Shown: positions 10,612-22,600 of the stretch, in pieces
Layout of the letters: each line of letters opens with the position of its first letter
Position numbering within the stretch: position 1 is the stretch's first letter
NCBI GenBank assembly: GCA_964035575.1
Contig: OZ037929.1
Span: forward strand, 806,001-870,000
DNA length: 64,000 bases
Reading direction: 5' to 3'
From: Rhynchopus sp. YZ270_cl-10
Taxonomy: Eukaryota > Euglenozoa > Diplonemea > Diplonemida > Diplonemidae
The notes under the pieces: generated by a model
Database searches by the model: none
What the model was told of the DNA's origin: nothing
What the model saw: only the letters and a program-made list of their open reading frames with translations
Translations under genes and position numbers: made by a program

Positions 10612-12363
10612 TTATTCCTCATCATCCATTTCATCGAGATAAAGCACGGAGTTGTTCGTCGGGATGATGTCTGGCTCCTCTTCTGAATCGAGGTCGTTCA
10701 GCTCTGGGCACGGGAAACGGAGGATGGAGGCTACCCCCATGAGGTTGGAAAGCTGCTCCCCGGTTACGTGCATTGAGGAGAAGATGTGCACTTCGCCGTT
10801 CAACGCCTTTACGTCCTCTACTAGGGTGACCCACTTCTTCCGTTCCGCTATACTAGGACTCCTGAACAATGTATCAAGAATCAACAATGTCTCCACCGCC
10901 TGCTTCTCCGTGGCCTTCAGAACCGGGAGTGGTCCATACACTGCTCTGTCTTCATCCATTTCCATCATCTTGAAGAAGGCCTCTAAGCTGCGGACCTCAT
11001 CGGTTGCCTTGGTGTCCGCTAGTCTTGCAGTGATAGACTTATCAGCCAGCACCTCCTTAAGGCAATGCAAATGCCCCGAAGAGCACGGTGCCAGCAACCA
11101 CTTCGATTTTGATTTGGTGATAAGCTTCAGCTCCAGCTTCACAGCCTGATCCATGCAGTATGCGAGAAAGTCTGCATTAACAAACCCAGGTGAACAAACC
11201 AAAAGCGTCTTGACAATCTTCCAGTCAACAAAGCGCTGGACACTCTTAAAAACTGCCTCAAAAAACTTTTCGAGGGATTTGTCATGCGCAGAGGCACCTT
11301 GACGACGCTTGCGGGGGATGGAGTACTCTATCTTCTGCTTGAGGACGGTCATGGAAGGGGTTATAAGGCAGACATGCGCAAGACCCTCCTGAAGCACAAC
11401 AGCCGCTACGTCGGCCTTAGCGCTGGTGTCACAGGCCTGTGTCGGAGGAAGGGTTTGTGGAGGGGAAAGAAAAGTGTATAAGATGATCCTAAGCCTCTCG
11501 TGCTTAGTCAAAGCATTAGTTTCATGATTTCCACTTGATTTTTTGACCCGAGTTGTAGTGGTGTTAGTGGCGGAAGTTGCGGCCAAAATGAAGGTAGATA
11601 TTTCTAATCAAAGAGAAAGTACAAAAGGACGTTCTCTACGGATGCCACAAAAAGTGTTCAAAGGTTATAAGACAACTTGGTACCACCTTCAGACTAGTGG
11701 ACAGAGAAAAATACCATCCCGAGAGGTCCCAAAGGTGGGGGGTGTGAAAGGGATGTACATACATCAATGAGACGCTGGTACACCACGCTGTCCCAGCAGT
11801 CTTTGAAGACAGTGACCTCACCTGTCGTTGTCGAGGAGACGGGGGACACCTCAAGGGTGTGGAAGACACCCATCTTGACGTGCTCGCTTTCGCTGCAGAC
11901 TTTGCCCTGTGTGTATTGTTTTTTTTTAAATTTGAAAACTTGGTCGAATTAGTGTAGCCACCCTAGAGTGCTCTATTTATTTATGCGTTTTTGGGGGTTT
12001 TTGTTGAATCCTGGTCAAATCTTGGTCGAACCAGGTTGTTCTACCGAGACAGTGTGGTTGCGCATCTTGGTCTATTGGGGTCTATAGCATTGTTCTTTAG
12101 GTTTTGCATACCGAGTATCGGATCGTGCTTGACTGAGGGTCGAAATCGACGGTGATGATTTTTATCGAAAGGTTGAGGCGCACTTTGTTTGTCATCACAT
12201 TGCCAGTTGTGCCCACGCTTTGTATCTTTCGGAACGTCGACGCCCGCACCGAGTCCCCGACATGCGCAATGTTGTACAACTGCCACAAGTCCTCATCGTC
12301 CTCCAGCTTCACCACAAGGCTCCCATTCCCACCCTTCTCGAGGTGTTTGCTTATCAGACGCAT
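10612..12363 (-). CDS. PELO: Pelota/Dom34, ribosome-rescue factor
   Basis: Three exons: 12363-12112, 11906-11763 and 11436-10612, all phase 0, with donors GTATGC and GTATGT and acceptors ACACAG. The product is 406 residues (human PELO 385). Exon 1 encodes the Sm-like N-domain (MRLISKHLEKGG, LWQLYNIAHVGDSVRAST), exon 2 continues it with EHVKMGVFHTLEV, and exon 3 contains the central domain (ADVAAVVLQEGLAHVCLITPS) and the eL30-like C-domain ending in an acidic tail. Pelota is an eRF1 paralogue that binds stalled ribosomes with Hbs1 and splits them for no-go and non-stop decay. It lacks the GGQ motif of eRF1, as expected. Identification is secure; splice sites are inferred from phase and from alignment with remembered human sequence. 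Confidence 0.96.
11475..11513 (+). repeat. Hairpin repeat family A, copy 2, inside Pelota intron 2
   Basis: Stem CTAAGC (11489-11494), loop CTCTCGT, stem GCTTAG (11502-11507), preceded by ATAAGATGAT. It lies in the intron 11437-11762, antisense to the gene. Confidence 0.8.
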
Positions 12364-12904
12364 TGGTTAAGATGTTGCGTTGCTGAACAACATTCCCTTT
12401 GATGGTTTGAAGGAAGTGGAGGGGGGATGGGGGAGGGGAGAGGGGAGAAGGACAGAATTCTAACCAACTGATCTGGGGCCTGGGGGTCCATGCCCAATAT
12501 AGGGAGGGGGTAGGACAGTGGGGACGCCTGAAATATCTCTTCCCTGGCCAGCCGAGGAAAAAAAATATAGTATTTTCTTACGGCAATACTACTTATGGAC
12601 GGTGCTAATATAGCTGGATAGGGGATGGGAAGAGGAAGAGGAAGAGGAGGAGAAAAGGGAGGAGGCGACATATCATGATATTTGTCTCCCTTTCGACTCT
12701 GCCAAAGTTAGCTCAGCATTCCTTTGGGAAGTCCCCCCCCACCACCCCCCAACCCCTTTTTTTGGTGTTATATAGGGAAAGAAAACACTCAAAAAAACCC
12801 CCCTAAAACAGTACGGACAAACTGAAGGAAAGAAAAAAGAGGGAAAAAAGAAAGATGAACTGTGCCTCTTCGCGCATCGCATCATTTAAAAGGAAGAATG
12901 TTTT

Positions 12905-12945
12905 ACAAGATAAACCTAAAACCTCTCGTGTTTTAGTCACCTTGG
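12905..12945 (+). repeat. Hairpin repeat family A, copy 3 (covarying stem)
   Basis: Stem CTAAAAC (12916-12922), loop CTCTCGT, stem GTTTTAG (12930-12936), then TCACCTT. Compared with copies 1 and 2 the stem is one pair longer and has different pairs while the loop is unchanged, which is a compensatory change. Confidence 0.8.
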
Positions 12946-13269
12946 GAAAAAAGAAAGCTTGGAAAAGGTCTTTTGAAGAAAATGTCTTCGAGAAAGAAAA
13001 AAAAAAGAGAAGTTGAAAGTACAAATAAAACGCCGCACAAAGAGAAGGCAAAAGGGCTCCCCCCATTTAACTGTGTAATAACAGGGGGAATACACAAAAA
13101 AATCCAATACAGAATACAGCACAGAGAAAAAAAGGAAGAAAAATACCCCTTTGCGCACTGTCCCCCTCCCCCTCTTCCCAGTCACGGCAGACTACTAATG
13201 GAACTACTAGTCGTAACGACTACTGCTAAACTAGTAGTGTTACTAGTGTAACACTAGCTGTAAAAACAC

Positions 13270-13371
13270 TACAGTTGGACAAGAAACTTGGCGACCAAAT
13301 AATATTGGCGGATTTTGGGGGCTTGCAAATTGGCGACTTTTTTGGTCGCCAATATTACTTGTCCAACTGTA
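13270..13371. mobile_element. Miniature inverted-repeat element, Tc1/mariner-like
   Basis: Perfect terminal inverted repeats TACAGTTGGACAAG / CTTGTCCAACTGTA bound a 102-base unit; a second inner inverted pair (TTGGCGACCAAA / TTTGGTCGCCAA) makes a long hairpin. The outer TA is best read as the duplicated target, with the repeat proper starting CAGTTGG, the pattern of Tc1/mariner derivatives. It has no coding capacity. Confidence 0.7.
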
Positions 13372-13770
13372 AGTCATTTGGACTATAGTGCCACTAGAGT
13401 CCCCCTGACTAGCCCTGCCGTGGTCGCAGTGAGGAGCTCCCCTCCCTCTCCTGTCATTGTAGCACACCAATGAAACAAAGCTAAGAGACGAAAGAGGACC
13501 GCTCGGTCTGCCGAGAAAAAAAAAAAAAGCAGTACCGAGACGATTTTGACCCGCCTACTTCGCAGGGTTGTAGTATGGGAAGAAAGGGATGGGGGGAGAG
13601 AGGAGGAGACAGAACCCTTGAGATGAATTGCACGGCAATCGTCTTTTTCAAAAAGACGGATATTTCATAGATATTTTCGCATTTAGAAGAAAACAAAAGA
13701 AAGGGATGTAATGACAGTTACAGATAATAGCATCTTTTTCGCCACTCATAAAAGCTGGCAAAAGAAAGAA

Positions 13771-13812
13771 AAAGTTTATAAGATGACCCTAAGCCTCTCG
13801 TGCTTTCACCTT
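13771..13812 (+). repeat. Hairpin repeat family A, copy 4
   Basis: TTTATAAGATGACC followed by CTAAGC, CTCTCGT and GCTTTC; only four stem pairs remain, then ACCTT. Confidence 0.65.
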
Positions 13813-14700
13813 AACAAAAGAAAGAAAGAAAGAGATCACGAGCAAACATAAATAAAAACTGCAGTTGTTGATGCAGGCACACTCCGACCTGACCCACATA
13901 CGATGCCAGCCATAAAACCAGATTGTTCTGCCCCCTTTTATTTTGACAATTTTCCGCCAAAGAAGGACTAAACGAATTCTTCACCTTCAACAAAAAGGGG
14001 CTGTCGAGATAAACACAAGGCTGACTGACCATCATCGGAAGTCTTGGTCTGAGCGTGATGATATTCACAAAAAAGAGGGAGAAGAAGAAAGGCGTTGATA
14101 AGACTGGAACCTAAAACTCGAATAGTCGCCTTACAGAAAAAAGAGTTGACATAAATACCTCACCATTCATCGGCGCTGCAAATCGGTAACCACGGAGAAC
14201 CAGTGCATGTGTCCGCCGATGAACTGAAGGCATTTACTTCAATTTCTCTTTCTGACTAACGACCCAGAGAGCACTTCACAAAAAAGAACAATTTTTTTTT
14301 TGAAAAGACGGCTGGGTGTCCCAACAAGACAGACAAACACATCTCTCTCGCTACCAACCGTTATCGCTTGGGGGGAAACCTCAATTATAAAAAAGTGAGG
14401 TGAATTGGGGGGGACCAGTCGAGCTCATGCAAAACAAAGAAAGTAAAGCCGATCGTGCAAAACGCCTCTGGTACGCAAGCAACCGACATTTCCGCCAAGG
14501 TAAAAAAAACGAACCCCGGAGTGTTTGTGCACTAGGGAGTATCTGACAGGAAAATTGAAAGAAGGAAAAGACCCCCCCCTCTGAGGATCGATGGGAGGGG
14601 GGGAAAGGGGCAACAAGGCTGAGAGAGGGAGAGGATATTGAGAAGGGTATGCATTTGTTCGCTTTTCTTCGTTACGTTGTTTTGATGGGGGGGTGGAGGC

Positions 14701-14828
14701 TAATGGTGGCAGTATTGTGATGGGAGCCCATTGGAATACGCAAAATACATCAAAAATACATCACAATACTGTATTTTGATGTATTTTGCGCATTCCAATA
14801 GGCTCCCATCACAATACTGCCACCATTA
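14701..14828. mobile_element. Miniature hairpin element with 8-bp target duplication (hAT-type)
   Basis: Near-perfect 128-base hairpin with ends TAATGGTGGCAGTATTGTG and its complement. It is flanked on both sides by GTGGAGGC (14693-14700 and 14829-14836), an 8-base direct repeat expected from hAT-type insertion. The arms match along almost their whole length, so the insertion may be young. Confidence 0.8.
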
Positions 14829-15100
14829 GTGGAGGCTGGGGGGGGAAGAAAGGTGACTTGAAATACAAAGCCCTCTCGTGACAGTGTACCAGAAAGTGAC
14901 GTTGATAGTGCAAACGCCTCTGGGAGCGAAGTCACAATGACAAACAAAGAAAAGATGACAGATGAATATGCCTTACATACAGACACAACCAACAAAAAAG
15001 AGATTTCAATACGTTCCATTTAGAGAAGAAGAATGGCAAAAGAGAGAGAGAGCATCTTGAATAGAGACAACAATATTCATAGATTTTTTTTTGATAAATT

Positions 15101-15157
15101 GTTGGAGTAGTGTAGTTGCCTCTGTTGTGTTGCCACAGTTTTGTGCAATCTCCACTG
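15101..15157 (+). repeat. Dispersed repeat family C, copy 1
   Basis: About 55 bases starting TTGGAGTAGTGTAGTTGCCT and ending with GCAATCTCCACTG. Other copies are at 35410, 53820 and, inverted, 48012. GGAG at the start can pair with CTCC at the end, and TTGC with GCAA. Confidence 0.75.
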
Positions 15158-16160
15158 TTTTTTAGGGATATTTGCGGAAGGACACCACCACTAGCGGTGC
15201 ACGAAAGGGAAGAATGCCATATTCATAGATACACAACGCATTCTGAAACACAAGGTAACCATCGGGTATCAATAAGACAACACTGTGTGTTCAGAAAAAT
15301 GATGTAAATAAAAATGGACAATTTTTTTCCGTGGTGTTCCTGTTTTTTTTTTTTTTTGTGTGGTGTACAAAAAAAAAAAGGTGGTAATCCGAAAGCGTAG
15401 GTTTTGCACGCAGGTAGTGTGTTCAAGGTTTATTTTCATCAATTCAAACCAAAAAAAACCACCACCTGGCGGGGAAAACGGTCGATTTGAAAAAAACAAA
15501 AAAAAAAAAAAAAAGCTGACATAGAACAGATACACCGAAGACTCTCGTGTTTAGTTGCCCACCATACATTAAGTACTGCGAAGAACACAAAAGATGAATG
15601 TGGCTTATAAAAATAAAAGAACGTACGTTGTGGAACCCTAGAGGGCGTACTTTATTTGACATTCAAAAAAGGCAAAACTTCGCGATTAAAAAACGCACAG
15701 AAGAAACGTGGCGTTAATTTTTCCGTACTACTAACTAACAGCACCTGAGAGATAAAAAGAACAACAAAGAGGGGAGGAAGCCTTCCTGACAGATGCACAT
15801 AGAGACAGAACATCGTTGATAAAAAAAAGGGGGGGCAAACATGAAAGATGAATGTGCCTCGCAAGTGACACATATTTCAAGTTCTAAACCTCGCAAGTGC
15901 TGAGAAATTCATCCAAATTGGAAAAACAGAACAAAACCAGTCTGAGAATCGGAAAGAAAAAAAGAAGAAGAAAAACGGACCTCGGAAATATGCATCAGTG
16001 ACGCACACCCAATGGGCACATATTAGAAACGGATACTGAACCGCAAAGGCAGACGACATGAACGAGACGAACGTGCACGACGTCGACAACAAGAACACCA
16101 ACACACACACACAAATGAGCAATGTTTCGCTCCTGGGAACCACCGCACAAATTGCTTTCA

Positions 16161-16286
16161 AACACACACACACACACACATGGGGCCATATTCTGAGCAA
16201 GAATTACCCCTACTAGTTATCAAACACACACACATCTTGGGGTCATATGCTGCGAAAATATCCCCTATTAGTTGTCAAACACACAC
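16161..16286 (+). repeat. Hairpin repeat family L, copies 2 and 3 in tandem
   Basis: Two head-to-tail copies (16161-16221 and 16222-16286) separated by CA runs. Copy 2 keeps the GGGG/CCCC and ATTCT/AGAAT pairings; copy 3 is more degenerate. They lie about 330-450 bases downstream of the stop codon of the EGF-repeat receptor gene (minus strand). Confidence 0.65.
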
Positions 16287-16614
16287 ATCCCTTCCCGAAT
16301 GCCCCCCACGCCATCCTGATAGGGTCACAACGCCCAGGGCGACATCTCTTCACTCCTGTAGGTGTTTTTTGTTGTGTTTTGAGGTGCTGATTATGAGGAT
16401 TTCCTATAGCCCCTCTTGCATGGACACCTTTGATCACAATGGTAGTATGGTACAGCATTATATGTACGGTGTTTGCACAAAAAGGTTGATAAAAACCATG
16501 AAGAAGAAGAAAAAAATTGTCGTTTCATTTTCCATTTTTTGCCGAAAAATCTCTCATTTCCTGATAAGATGGGACCTCTCGTACACACTATGACACACAG
16601 CTTTTAAAAAAACC

Positions 16615-19600
16615 CTAAACATACCGCTGCTGTGGGGACAACACCCCTGACAGATCTGCTGTTGGGGTTGCGGTTTTGTCTCTTCCTCGTCCCATCCCTG
16701 CACCTGTCCCTGACGACACACGTGTACGCGGACCCCCAACACGGATCGGGTTCCCAACACTGATGGGCTGCAGGCTGAGGAAGCTGCTGTCACCACCACC
16801 ACCACCACCACCACCTCCGCCTCCACCCCCACTTCCCCGCCCACCCCCTCTGCTAATCGAAGAGAACGACCCTAGGGACTGTGTCGACAGCCCCCCTCCA
16901 CGCGACCGTGCACTGAACTGCCGCGGGTTCATCGCAGGGTATATCTCAGGGGTAGGAGCGTTCCCTCCGAACATGAGCTTCTCATATGCCACTTCGGCCT
17001 CCTTGAGGGAAGGGTCAAAGACCTCTGGCATCTCTTCTGTGTCCAGCTCGTGGTCTTCTTTGGGCACCGCCTCTGCGAGACCATCCATGGCAATCATCCG
17101 TTCGTCACGTTCAAACCGTTTTCTTTGCTTTCTTTTACGTTCTCTGATTCTCCTTTTATCCTCTTTAGTGAGCTTTTCCTTTCCAAGGAGAAGACGAATG
17201 TCTCGCATCGTGATTTTCCCATCTGCGTCCTTATCAAGCACTTCCATTGCCAATGGAACCAAAGTCTTCAAAATATAGAAAATAAACGCAACCAAAATCG
17301 CAATCGTTGCGGCAAATAAGGCAACAACAACAACCTTCTTCACAGCCAGACTGCAGCCTTCCCATTCATAGAGGAGACCAAGGTTGAGGGTGAAAATCGT
17401 TACTCCCATGGACGCGGTTTCTAATGTATTGTACGGTGCTTCTGCGGCAGGTCCGTAGGAGTAGGGCCTGAAGATGAGGTGGAGTGTGAGGAACAGTGCT
17501 ATGGCGTAGATCGCGAAGTAGGCTTGAAGGGAGTTGTTCGTCTCGTCGTCGTCGTCCTGAACGGAGACGAAGACTGCTACCAAACCGAGGGTGAATTTCC
17601 GCAGCATAATCACCGCCTGCCAATACCACGTTCTGCAGCGGAATCCGCCCAGCAAAAAGATATACACAACGTACGTCGCCTGGTATCCGCGTTTCCGCCA
17701 TTCTCGTTTGACCATCGCAAGAAACACCACCGGTACGCCCATCCCGTATACTGCAAGGCAGATCTGGGAAATGATTTTGTAGGTCGTGTACTTCGCGGTA
17801 GCGCAGGAGATGCTGTGGTCCACAGCGAGGTACTCTCTGTTGGGGGAAATTTGATTTGATCAAGAATTTCAAATTTTGAGGAAAAAAGGGTCTCTCACCA
17901 AAAGAGAAATGATCGTAGAGCTGGTAAAAAAAAGGGTGTCCCTTTAGCTGGGAATGGGGTGGATGGGGTTGTGACACATACACAGAATCAACAACACGGT
18001 GTGTCCACGTGCCGTCGGGGAGGGCCTGGTGCACTGTTGTCTCAAAGGTGCTGCACTTCATCATGGACGCTGCTTGGTAGATCAGTGTAGGGTACATCAC
18101 GAAGAGGCAGACGCAGTATGTCGTGAGGACAACCTGATTTTTGTGATGTGATGGGGACAAAAAAATGACTCTTCTTCTTCTTCTTCCTTTTCCAAAAAAG
18201 GACTGTTAGAACAGTCTAGTTGCCATCTGCACAAATCCTACTGCCCTTTTTCTAACCCTTCCAATTCATCTCCCACCAAACACCAGACAACCACATCCCT
18301 CCCCATACATACCTGCCCGAATTTGTACTTATAAATATTATTTGTGGTAGGAGTAATCGAGCTTCCACAGGACGACAGACTCTGCGCTGGGGAGGGCGAC
18401 CTTGATGAGCGGGGCTGCGACAGTCCGGAACACCCTGCGGAACGGGTCTCACCTTCCCCTTCCCCTTCTGAATCAGAATCGGTGGTGTAATCACTGCCTC
18501 GTTTGTCATTGAGGAGTGACGGGTCGAGGGTACGGCGGACTACAACAAAGGCGTATACTAGCGTTGCGATGAACATTGGTACAGCGGGAAGCAGCATATA
18601 CCCGATAAAGTAGTTGTAATAGTCAAGCCCCTGCCGGCGCAGGAGACAATCCAATGCGGAGAACCCGGCGATGTTTATGGTGGACCCCTTAGACTGTGTG
18701 CCAAATAAATCGCTTGCCAGCTCCCCCCAGTTCGAGAAGGTCCCGATCTGACCCATTTGGAGGTGACTGACCAGCATTCGTCCGATAATAGCGTAAGGCT
18801 CATCGACAGCAGTCTCCAGGGTGATGATGATCCACACCACCAACGCGATCAACAGAAAGAAGCAGATCACCACAACAAGCCCAATGGTTTCGCCGTGGGA
18901 GGCACATTCTGTGCATACCCCGGTGGGTTGCTTGCCGTAGCCTTCCTTGCAGACACTGCAGGTAGGCCCGGTGGTCTCTTCCGAGCATGCCTCTGCCGCA
19001 GCAGACCCACCAAGACACGCACCAAACACCCTGCATTTATAAATCTTCGAAGAGTTTTCAGGCCGCCAAAACCCAGGCTCCACAGCTATGACGTCAGACC
19101 CATTGCACACACCACCAGGGGTCGGACAGGGTGCACAGGATTGCTCCCAAAGAATGCTGTATTGATCCTCCGGACAGGGCTCCCGGGTCATGACGTGGGA
19201 GAACACTTCGCCGTACTCAGGTTTGCTCGGAAGAGAAAATTTGATGGTATATTCCGGTCCAAAATAGGCCTGTACGAGGACACCTTCGAACACCATGACG
19301 CCTGTTTGCGCGGAGGAAGATTGGAGGCTGCTGTAACGTTCTTTCAAGGAGAACCCTGCAGGGTCGCTGACGATGACAGCGTTGGCGAGGAAAGGGCCTT
19401 CTGCGTACTCGGTCACTTCGTTGCCCATTTCATCGGCAAGGACGAGACGGGGCTGTTCCGGGAGAGCGCCTTGGGATGGGATGTACCGTGATGGCTGTCG
19501 TTGTATCGCGAACGCAACTGGTACCCCTTCTGTGACGTAGACGGTCAGCTCCGATGCCCAGGGGGACGCCAAAGACACCAACACATCTGCGGTGCGGGAG

Positions 19601-22600
19601 GTAACGTTTTTCACAGAGGAGTCTGCAAACCGGATGGTCACCTTCCCGGTAACCGGAAGTGCAATGCGTATTCCAGAAAAACTGCACATCCCAACGGTTC
19701 CTGTGCTACAGGAGGACTGCGGGAAGGAGAACACCGGGGCGCCACGCAATGGCTGGCCGGTGGTGCGGATCGCAACGCTGCCGTTGGTGTCGTGCGCTTC
19801 ATACGCAGTGGCGACTGCAACCAGGGTGCGTTCCTGTGTGTCCGCACCCCGCAGTTTGTGCCCCTGCCGGTCCACAACGTACACCGCCACCTCTGGAATA
19901 TAAATAAACGCCGCAGCACGCAACGTCACCGACTGATTCTCATAGTTAATCGCAACCCCATAAGGGTCTCCCGTCAATGTGTACACAAACGGGTTGTCGC
20001 TGTACACCTGACCATCCAACGCTACATCAACAAAGGCATCCCCCACAGACGCACCAGGCACACCCAACGGCTGCTTGCATTTGATCTCATACGGGCTGAC
20101 ATACGTCACCATCGCTGGGCCCACCGAATAATGCTTAACAAGAGGCACACTGCTGTCATAAAAGGCGCACACCAAACACTCTGGGCACATTGGTTCATAT
20201 GTGAAGCCGTACCCCCTCAGGGTCACCACAACATCGTCTCCATTGGAGTCCTGTCCGGAGTAGTGTCCTGACCTAGGGGAGGCATCGTTGATGTGCGCAC
20301 TGGGGACACGGAGGAGCTTTGCGTTGCTTTGCGTGAGGGTGGTCCCTGTGGAGTACAGCGTGACCCTCGCGGTGTCGCCTTCACAGGCAGGGGCGGTAGT
20401 GGCGTTGATGTTCCCTGTCACGCAGGTCACCGTTGTGACGTCCACAATGACCGCGTCTTCCAAGGTGTCAGCCTCACCAAACCTGCACGCAGGGGAGTAC
20501 TGTCCAGTTGACAGCGGGCCGATCTTATCCACCGCACGAAACCCATTCCCGGTGATGCTCACCTCCGTCCCGCCTTTCGTATCAGAAAGCGGTGGATGCA
20601 CCGAAGACACTTCATACAACAGAAACGGAGCAATCCTGATAACACCACCGCCAAGCAGCAGACCGTACATAACACGCCAGCTCTCCGCTGGGTATAACGC
20701 AATGAGAACCTCTGCTGCAAACCCGTTGGTTGTGACGGACTGTGTCATGCGGTGTTCCCCGTATAGTACCGGATGCTGCACTGTCACATCCTTCGATTCT
20801 AGCAGCTTCGTAACCGGATTGACGACCATCACCGTTGTGTCCTCCTTTTCAAACCGCAGCTTCGAGAGGACGCTTGGCAGCTCCCCTTCGTTGACACCGA
20901 TGTACGCAACATTGATGAATCGGTCCACCTCCAGCACCGTGGCAACGTGGCGCACCGTTGTCAGCTGTATGGTGTAGCTTTTGCACCCCAGACAAAGGTT
21001 GATCTGCGCAAACCCGGCACCACTCGCACCTTCCACTGCAACCAACAGCGTCCCATCAAAGTATGTCACCCGCCTCGCCACTTCACACGGCAACACATCA
21101 CACGGTGCACCCAACACCGTATTCCCACCATGATGCACCACCACCACCTTGCACCCAGAATACCGCGACACAGACATGATACCCCACTCTCCATTATGCC
21201 TGACCCCACTGACATACAGACCGTCCTCCGATGCGGTTACATCATACGCACTTTGCAACGCCCCTGCAGCGACGGCCATACTGATTGAACAGGTCGGAAC
21301 AGCTGCTGTGGTGACATCCCTACTTAATGCAACGGTATGCACAGCAGCCCCGTTGGTGTAGTTCAGAAGCATCGAAAGGTGCATATGCCCATTCTGCAGA
21401 ACGGTCGTCACAGCCACTATACGATACCCCTCAGCTACGTCTGCCGTATGGTAGACAGAGGACAACGCAAAGTTGACACCACCATCCTGCGGCACATGCC
21501 CAGGCATGCTCAACACCCTCAAATCACCACACCCCTGCTGCGGTTCAGGCTGCATGACAAAGTATACATACCCCGAATGCTTTGTCACAAAGAACGCTTC
21601 CCCATGGGAGGCCCCTCTGCACCCAAGAAGGTCACCACTGGATGCACTGAGCTGTGGGTACGACGCAGACGCTCCCTTCTCGAGGCGGAGTGTCAATGCT
21701 ACGAGAGGGGACCCGCCGGCGTAGATGAAGCCTTCTTCTTCGTCTGCGAAGACGGTTGATAGGGACGTTGCGGCGACGCGGGGGTCTATTGTGACGGTGC
21801 GGGTGATGGGCACAGCTTTGCCGGTGCATTGGATGCCGACTCTGCCGTCCGCGCATTTTTCGCATTTTGTTCCGGCCCAGAATCCGCGGACACTATCGGC
21901 AAAGCATTTGCATGGGGTTCCGGTCAGTCTGTCGCAGGTTCCGTGGAGGGAGCAGTCGCATGGCAGCCCGCAGTCGGCGCCCCAGTACATATCGTTGCAT
22001 ACGTTGCAGCCGGCAGCGATGTTGCCCCAGTGCTGCGTGAGGTCCTCGAGGCAGAGGCATTCGCCCTGCTCGCTGCACTTCCAGTTGGAGAGGTGGCCGC
22101 ATTTGGTGGCGTCGCAGGGGACTGCGCACTCAGGCCCGTAGAAGCCGTCGTCGCAGGAGCATGACCCGGAGGAGGACGCACCCCAGTTGCATTTCCCGTG
22201 TGTGCTGCAGACGCCGCTCGGGTGGGCTAAGCCCGTCGTGGGGTCGATCCCGACGCAGGGTTTGGTGCAGTCCTCGTCGTACCAGTTCTCCCTGCAGACG
22301 CATTGCCTGCCGGAGGTGGTGCCCGTGAGGAGGGCGCCGATGATGGATCCGCATGGCAGTGTGCAGGTCTCGCCGTAGTACCCTGCAGCGCAGTCGCTGC
22401 AGGTAGGTCCGCCCCACATGCCGTCCACAGGGGAGGTGATGCAGCGGCAGCTGCCGTCGTTGTCGCAGCTCCCGGTGGCAACGATTTTGTCGTTGATGAG
22501 CGCGGTGCAGTCGCATTCCACACTGCAGGAGAGGCCCACAAACCCGCGGGCACATCCACTAGGCCGCCCGCCCACAGAACATGAGGACCGACAGTCGCAT

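Larger units (their letters stand above)
12364..16614. other. Gene-poor region between Pelota and the EGF-repeat receptor gene
   Basis: About 4.2 kb without a recognisable gene. It holds family A hairpins (12905, 13771 and degenerate ones near 14096, 14866, 15530 and 16562), family B hairpins (14447, 14895), two miniature inverted-repeat elements (13270, 14701), family C (15101), two family L hairpins (16161, 16222), a palindrome-rich stretch of ACTAGT-type words at 13196-13260, and long A/T runs. Open frames here are short and low-complexity. Confidence 0.6.

Noticed and set aside
18238-18312. Reading the first EGF-gene exon through to its in-frame stop
   Set aside because: A GTATGT donor with phase-matched downstream membrane exons gives a coherent protein; the read-through tail is not conserved-looking.
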